Shown here: positions 20,373-23,696 of the stretch, one piece after another
Numbering within the stretch: position 1 is the stretch's first letter
Layout of the letters: every line of letters starts with the position of its first letter
Virus record (IMG/VR): IMGVR_UViG_3300005747_000025
Coordinates: 1 to 23,696 of that record
DNA: 23,696 nucleotides
Reading direction: 5' to 3' (one strand)
Source of the DNA: a virus
Notes under the pieces: generated by a model
What the model saw: the letters and a program-made list of their open reading frames with translations, nothing else
Told to the model about the DNA's origin: nothing
Databases searched by the model: none
Position numbers and translations under genes: made by a program

Positions 20373-22149
20373 CGTAATCCATCTTCTCCTCCCCGACTTC
20401 TCTATGAATAGGGGAAGTGATATTGTTTTGGTTTTTACTAATTCTCTCATTGTCAATTTCCTTAAATGGAGTAAATCCGTTAAAATAATACCTTTGATGC
20501 CTAACATCGAAATCAATCGATTGAACATCTTGAGGAAAACCGACAAGTTTTTGTTTCTTAATCTTTTGGGAACCAAATATCACTTGTTTATCATTGTGAT
20601 CTATAGCTTTATTAGGTCTCCATACAAATAAAACGTTGTCAGCCTTATTTGCGAATTCACTACCACCCTTGACGTAATTTAAGTCAGGTTTTGGATATCT
20701 GCCAGCATCATCCTTCCTAGGAGTAACTTGATGAGCCACTAAATGTACTGATATCTTGTTATCTACAGCAAATCTCTTTAATTCCCCCATAAACCTTGAA
20801 ATATATAGGTCTTCACGCTCCCCTGATCTCATTTTATGGTGAATTACGTTGTAAGGGTCGATAATTAACCCGTTTATACCTTTGTTTCGTACTAAATACT
20901 TTGCTTTATCAAATATAGTGGTTAAATCATAGTTCTTTTTGGGGTATATAACAAAAAAGTGGTCTTGAATGAACTTTATCGCCTCATTGTACTCATCAAT
21001 ACTCATTTGCAAGTTACCGTGGCGTTTTTGACTTGATTTTCCTATATACATCTCTATAAAATCACCAAAAAAGTCTTGTAAAGGAGTATTTTCAGGTGAA
21101 AAGTATCCAAATCTCCATCCCTCTTTGGCTGACTTAATCAAACTAAGTTGATTTAAGAATAAAGTCTTCCCTTCGTTCTGATACCCAGTCCAAACATTAA
21201 CTTCACCAGGCCTCCAAGTCCAAGCAGAATCAACTTGTGGTATATAAGTTGTCGTACCCACCTCTTGACCGTTGTGGAATGACTCAATCAACTTGTCATA
21301 TACATCACTCACTGTAAAGACACCCTCCACTTTAGGTTCTGAGGCGTTTTTAAGGCGATTTAAGAGACTTTCTCTACCCTCCTGTAGTAATACCTCATTT
21401 GCATCCTTAAAAGGGCTAAAATCGACTATTTTACACCTTTCAGTTCCTAATCGTCTAATTAACTCTTCCTGAAGTATCTTACCATTCTCATCATTATCGG
21501 TTGCAACGTATATAGTTTTAGCCATCTCAAAAGCTTCGTAGCAGTTACTAATACACTGGAGTTTTTTGTCTACCGTTTTGTCGTGGGGGTTTGGTGCCCC
21601 CATATTTACACTTGTATGGGATATGCAACCTGCTTCTTCCCAAGATAAAGAGTCTATTTCACCCTCACACACAATAATACTTGGCTTGTTAACAACCTGA
21701 TCGTAATTGTATATAACAGCCTCAGCGTTTTTAGCTTGGGTGAAGAACTTGTTGTTTAGCGATCTAGTTTTATAGTTAACCAACTCCCCATTGCGATAAT
21801 AAGGAAATATGATTGTATTGCCATCTTTAGATGAGTGGATCTTATTCCTATCAATCACACTATCGGAAATACCTCTTGAATTAAGGAACTTTCGCCCAGC
21901 GGAATTTACAGGAACTAAAGTATTTTTGTTAGGTCTAGTATAAATTTGTTCCATTAAATTAGTTTTGAATGATCCTGTCCACCCACATTTATGGCAGAAA
22001 TATAGTGATTTTTCTAAATTTACAGCCAAACATTTATCCTTATAATTTTCTTTACCAAGTTTTAAGCAATTAGGACACTGTGTTTTCTGCTGGTTTCCCC
22101 CATTAGAATTATTTATTTTTATTCCAAGATCAAATAATTGTGAATTCAT
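20365..22149 (-). CDS. Primase-helicase (T7 gp4 / Twinkle-like)
   Basis: A 594-aa replication enzyme. N-terminal zinc-binding primase part: Cys25-x2-Cys28 and Cys52-x2-Cys55. Toprim part: CEGEID with Glu162 and DND at 218-220 for primer synthesis. C-terminal RecA-type helicase: Walker A GYQNEGKT at 322-329, Walker B GLIIDPYN with Asp431, then HLVAHQVTP and VKGGSEFANKADNVLFV. It would unwind DNA and lay primers at the fork. The short A-rich sequence just before the ATG fits Bacteroidota translation starts. The palindrome array lies 34-94 bases upstream. Confidence 0.93.
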   Translation of the reverse strand: MNSQLFDLGIKINNSNGGNQQKTQCPNCLKLGKENYKDKCLAVNLEKSLYFCHKCGWTGSFKTNLMEQIYTRPNKNTLVPVNSAGRKFLNSRGISDSVIDRNKIHSSKDGNTIIFPYYRNGELVNYKTRSLNNKFFTQAKNAEAVIYNYDQVVNKPSIIVCEGEIDSLSWEEAGCISHTSVNMGAPNPHDKTVDKKLQCISNCYEAFEMAKTIYVATDNDENGKILQEELIRRLGTERCKIVDFSPFKDANEVLLQEGRESLLNRLKNASEPKVEGVFTVSDVYDKLIESFHNGQEVGTTTYIPQVDSAWTWRPGEVNVWTGYQNEGKTLFLNQLSLIKSAKEGWRFGYFSPENTPLQDFFGDFIEMYIGKSSQKRHGNLQMSIDEYNEAIKFIQDHFFVIYPKKNYDLTTIFDKAKYLVRNKGINGLIIDPYNVIHHKMRSGEREDLYISRFMGELKRFAVDNKISVHLVAHQVTPRKDDAGRYPKPDLNYVKGGSEFANKADNVLFVWRPNKAIDHNDKQVIFGSQKIKKQKLVGFPQDVQSIDFDVRHQRYYFNGFTPFKEIDNERISKNQNNITSPIHREVGEEKMDYDE

Positions 22150-22182
22150 TTGTTTTTTTATAATTATATATATATATTATAT

Positions 22183-22243
22183 TATACTTAGTATTATACT
22201 TTTATTTATTTATTATAATACTTAGTATAATATACTTAGTACT
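22183..22243. repeat. Second array of TATACT-W-AGTATA palindromes
   Basis: Copies at 22183-22195 (TATACTTAGTATT), 22217-22229 (AATACTTAGTATA) and 22231-22243 (TATACTTAGTACT), centres 34 and 14 bases apart. A related palindrome TATACA-T-TGTATA at 22257-22269 lies in the end of the winged-helix gene. All between the winged-helix gene and the primase-helicase gene. Same motif and similar spacing pattern as 10726-10827. Confidence 0.75.
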
Positions 22244-22255
22244 ATACTAATAGTT

Positions 22256-22519
22256 CTATACATTGTATAATGTACTGTGTATATTACTTGGTAAATTAAG
22301 AATTATTTTTCTCTCTTTACCGTAATGGCCTATAGACTTTGTTTCTCTAGTAATTACGTTTTTACTTTCGAGGGAACTCAAAGTTCTATAGTAAGTCCTT
22401 TCGCTAATACCAACTAGCTCCAATAATTCCTTATCAGGAACCATACAAACCCCTTTGTTTTCCACAGCAATAGTAGCTATTTCAGTAAGCAAAATAGCCT
22501 CATTGTAATTCAATTCCAT
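22256..22519 (-). CDS. Winged-helix DNA-binding protein, 87 aa
   Basis: MELNYNEAILLTEIATIAVENK; then a helix-turn-helix with DKELLELVGISERTYYRTLSSL at about 28-49, and a wing (NVITRETKSIGHYGKERKIILNL at about 54-76). The size and layout fit a small winged-helix regulator or the DNA-binding domain of a replication initiator. It is directly upstream of the primase-helicase gene, and its last codons lie next to the palindrome array, making it the leading candidate to bind that array (inference). An intrinsic terminator lies just before its start. Confidence 0.75.
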   Translation of the reverse strand: MELNYNEAILLTEIATIAVENKGVCMVPDKELLELVGISERTYYRTLSSLESKNVITRETKSIGHYGKERKIILNLPSNIHSTLYNV

Positions 22520-22532
22520 AATAAATTAGATT

Positions 22533-22556
22533 AAAAAGGGGAGCCGAAACTCCCCT
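22533..22556 (-). terminator. Terminator or attenuator between ssb-like and winged-helix genes
   Basis: Minus strand stem AGGGGAG/CTCCCCT (7 bp), 6-base loop, then a run of five T. It ends 14 bases before the winged-helix ATG. No new promoter is seen between the two, so this gene may depend on readthrough. Confidence 0.75.
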
Positions 22557-22577
22557 CTTAATTAACAATAAAAAAAC

Positions 22578-22865
22578 CTAGAACGGCATATCATCCTCTA
22601 GAGGAGCCTTTTCAACTTTAGGTGCTGGATTATTATTACCAGTATTTTCTGGCTTGTAGTCATTCACCCAAACGCTATGGGTCTTTCCATACTGATCAGT
22701 TTGTTTTAAGCCACCTACAGTAAGCTTAACATAACGATCACCATTATACTCATACCAATGGGAAGACAATTTGCTCTCCGCAATAGATATATTGATTAGA
22801 TCGTAGTTACCTGGTTTGACTCCTTTACCAACGTAAATTCTGTCATTTGATTGATTTTTACTCAT
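22578..22865 (-). CDS. Single-stranded-DNA-binding-like protein, 95 aa
   Basis: MSKNQSNDRIYVGKGVKPG, then a beta-strand-rich body (YDLINISIAESKLSSHWY, YVKLTVGGLKQTD), a disordered Asn/Pro/Lys tail and the C-terminus APLEDDMPF. The acidic-hydrophobic DDMPF end is the hallmark of SSB proteins, which use it to recruit replication and repair partners. The small body would be a minimal OB-fold but is not assignable with certainty. It follows the ERF protein with 10 bases between them, fitting a single recombination module. Confidence 0.7.
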   Translation of the reverse strand: MSKNQSNDRIYVGKGVKPGNYDLINISIAESKLSSHWYEYNGDRYVKLTVGGLKQTDQYGKTHSVWVNDYKPENTGNNNPAPKVEKAPLEDDMPF

Positions 22866-22875
22866 AATTATATAT

Positions 22876-23427
22876 TTAGGATGTTAATAAATTAGCTACT
22901 TCTTTACTTACTTTATACTTCTTTCTAATATCAGTGATTGAAAATCCATCAGCCAAAGCCTTTTTAGCATTGTTAAATTGGGCAGAATCCTTTTGCAACC
23001 AAGGTTTATTATCTGGTTCCTCTTGATTATTGGAATCGTGGGTATTGGTAGCATCAGCATCTTTGGTGTCATCTATTAAGAATAAACCATTTAAAGCGTA
23101 CTTCCTAGCATAAGACGAACTCGCTCCAAATGATTGAGCAATGTCCATTCCCTTCTTATTGGGTGATACCCCAGCTTGTGCCTTTACAACTATTGACTTA
23201 TCCCCATCAGAGATAACAGCATTAGATTGTATAAAGTAAATATCTCCAATCTGCATTGTTTCATCCGTCAGATTTAACACGAGATTGTGTTCCTTGAGTA
23301 ATGGCTTTACAGCTTCAAGGATGTCCTCACAACTACGGTAATTGTAGTTACCGAAATTGTTTCTTTGATTTTTAGGTGATTTCAGTCTCCCCTGAATATC
23401 AACCAGCTTATCATTAAGAGTTTTCAT
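22876..23427 (-). CDS. ERF-family single-strand annealing protein
   Basis: A 183-aa protein from MKTLNDKLVDIQGRLKSPK. I use this ATG because the six codons before it (from a TTG) run into the promoter. ERF signatures are FGNYNYRSCEDILEAVKPLL (about residues 27-46) and SFGASSSYARKYALNGLF (about 96-113), followed by LIDDTKDADA. The C-terminal 50 residues are a more variable helical region. It would anneal complementary single strands during phage recombination or replication, with the SSB-like protein and the exonuclease of unit B as partners. Confidence 0.9.
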   Translation of the reverse strand: MKTLNDKLVDIQGRLKSPKNQRNNFGNYNYRSCEDILEAVKPLLKEHNLVLNLTDETMQIGDIYFIQSNAVISDGDKSIVVKAQAGVSPNKKGMDIAQSFGASSSYARKYALNGLFLIDDTKDADATNTHDSNNQEEPDNKPWLQKDSAQFNNAKKALADGFSITDIRKKYKVSKEVANLLTS

Positions 23428-23431
23428 ACGG

Positions 23432-23463
23432 CAAATATAAAACAAAATATTCCAACTGACAAA
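23432..23463 (-). promoter_or_regulatory. Promoter immediately upstream of the ERF gene
   Basis: Minus strand TTTG (23460-23463), 20 bases, TATATTTG (23432-23439), then CCGT and the ATG. Transcription normally starts 4-8 bases beyond TAnnTTTG, so the transcript would have almost no leader before the ATG. The spacer starts TCAGTTGGAATATT, matching the promoter at 13843-13873. Confidence 0.8.
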
Positions 23464-23473
23464 ACATTATAGT

Positions 23474-23505
23474 AAAAAAAAAGGAGGGATAAAAACCCCT
23501 CCCTT
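23474..23505 (-). terminator. Rho-independent terminator upstream of the ERF promoter
   Basis: Minus strand AAGGGAGGG/CCCTCCTTT stem (23497-23505 with 23480-23488, one G-U), 8-base loop and T run. It follows upstream transcription (the KGIHAK small protein or the promoter at 23563-23594) and isolates it from the ERF gene. Confidence 0.85.
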
Positions 23506-23541
23506 AGAGAAACAAAGATAAAACTGGTAATACCCAACAAA

Positions 23542-23588
23542 GGGGTATTGAATTCACAAGTACAAATATAGGGGTATTGAATTCACAA
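23542..23588. repeat. Two TGAATTCAATA repeats
   Basis: Two near-identical copies of GGGGTATTGAATTCACAA at 23542-23559 and 23571-23588, starts 29 bases apart. The right copy lies inside the spacer of the promoter at 23563-23594, so a protein bound here would block or tune that promoter. Confidence 0.75.
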
Positions 23589-23594
23589 ATCAAG
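23563..23594 (-). promoter_or_regulatory. Possible promoter overlapping the repeat
   Basis: Minus strand CTTG (23591-23594), 20 bases, TATATTTG (23563-23570). A second TAnnTTTG match, TATCTTTG, is at 23513-23520. Any transcript from here would meet the terminator at 23474-23505 within about 80 bases. Confidence 0.5.
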
Positions 23595-23610
23595 ACTTTT
23601 GTCAATTATT

Positions 23611-23696
23611 TTATTTGCCTTGACCTCTATAACGCTTGACGTATAGTTTACTTGATTTTAGGCTGCTTTGTTTAGACTTTGCGTGTATGCCTTTAC
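23611..23696 (-). CDS. C-terminal part of a small basic protein (KGIHAK...YRGQGK)
   Basis: Reading frame open from the right edge for 27 residues, KGIHAKSKQSSLKS then SKLYVKRYRGQGK, and a TAA stop. The KG.HAK and YRGQG ends look like a small, very basic protein that I associate with Bacteroidota phages; such proteins are only about 30-40 aa. The start is outside the window. Real gene likely, function unknown. Confidence 0.55.
   Translation of the reverse strand, partial: KGIHAKSKQSSLKSSKLYVKRYRGQGK

Noticed and set aside
20373-20576. Longer N-terminus for the RusA-type gene
   Set aside because: It would overlap the primase-helicase gene by over 200 bases, and the extension has no RusA-like sequence; the ATG at 20372 gives the usual length.
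1-23696. tRNA genes, integrase, transposase or DNA polymerase
   Set aside because: No cloverleaf-like sequence and no such protein motifs were found on reading both strands; a search tool could still find a divergent one.

Overview
The window looks like part of a tailed (siphovirus-type) phage genome infecting a Bacteroidota host, probably a flavobacterium. The case rests on three observations. The sequence is AT-rich with almost no Shine-Dalgarno sites. Several intergenic regions carry the Bacteroidota-type promoter (TTTG about 19-21 bases before TAnnTTTG). The gene families (terminase, tape measure, ERF annealing protein, XkdF-like protease) are phage ones. No integrase, transposase, tRNA or rRNA was seen, so this is most simply a virulent phage, although the window does not cover the whole genome. 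Every convincing gene is on the minus strand, so transcription runs from high to low coordinates.

Reading in the direction of transcription: (A) 23.7-18.1 kb is the early replication and recombination block. It holds the end of a small basic protein, a promoter/terminator region, an ERF-type annealing protein, an SSB-like protein, a small winged-helix protein, a primase-helicase, a RusA-type resolvase, a sigma-factor-like protein, a PD-(D/E)XK-like protein, a MazG-like protein and several microproteins. (B) 18.1-13.98 kb starts at a near-perfect promoter. It carries a small membrane protein, a RecE/Cas4-like exonuclease, a DnaA-domain-IV-like protein, a candidate small terminase, an HNH endonuclease and the large terminase, and ends at a hairpin terminator. 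(C) 13.84-12.33 kb is a small-gene operon with its own promoter and terminator. It includes a 93-aa SET-domain protein, a tiny zinc-ribbon protein and a 25-aa membrane peptide. (D) 12.25-11.22 kb is another promoter-to-terminator unit of four small genes. (E) 11.22-10.65 kb is non-coding and rich in repeats. (F) 10.64-0 kb is the tail/structural operon. It runs through a tail assembly chaperone with a clear -1 frameshift signal, two neck/tail-completion candidates, a PKD + VWA-like virion protein, two large tail proteins, the tape measure, a three-domain XkdF-protease fusion and the start of a fibre-like protein. Portal, major capsid, lysis genes and a DNA polymerase are not in the window.

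Genes are packed with ATGA, TAATG and 8-35 base overlaps, so translational coupling is probably how downstream genes are started. At least fifteen short genes (25-58 aa) sit in what look like gaps and were read out by hand.

The most unusual features are non-coding. Two arrays of a 13-bp palindrome (TATACT-W-AGTATA) repeated at 14-base spacing lie just upstream of the primase-helicase gene and of the structural operon. A second repeat family built around TGAATTCAATA occurs only in clusters in three intergenic regions. Both look like binding sites for phage regulators or replication proteins. The best protein candidates are the winged-helix protein, the DnaA-like protein and the sigma-like factor.
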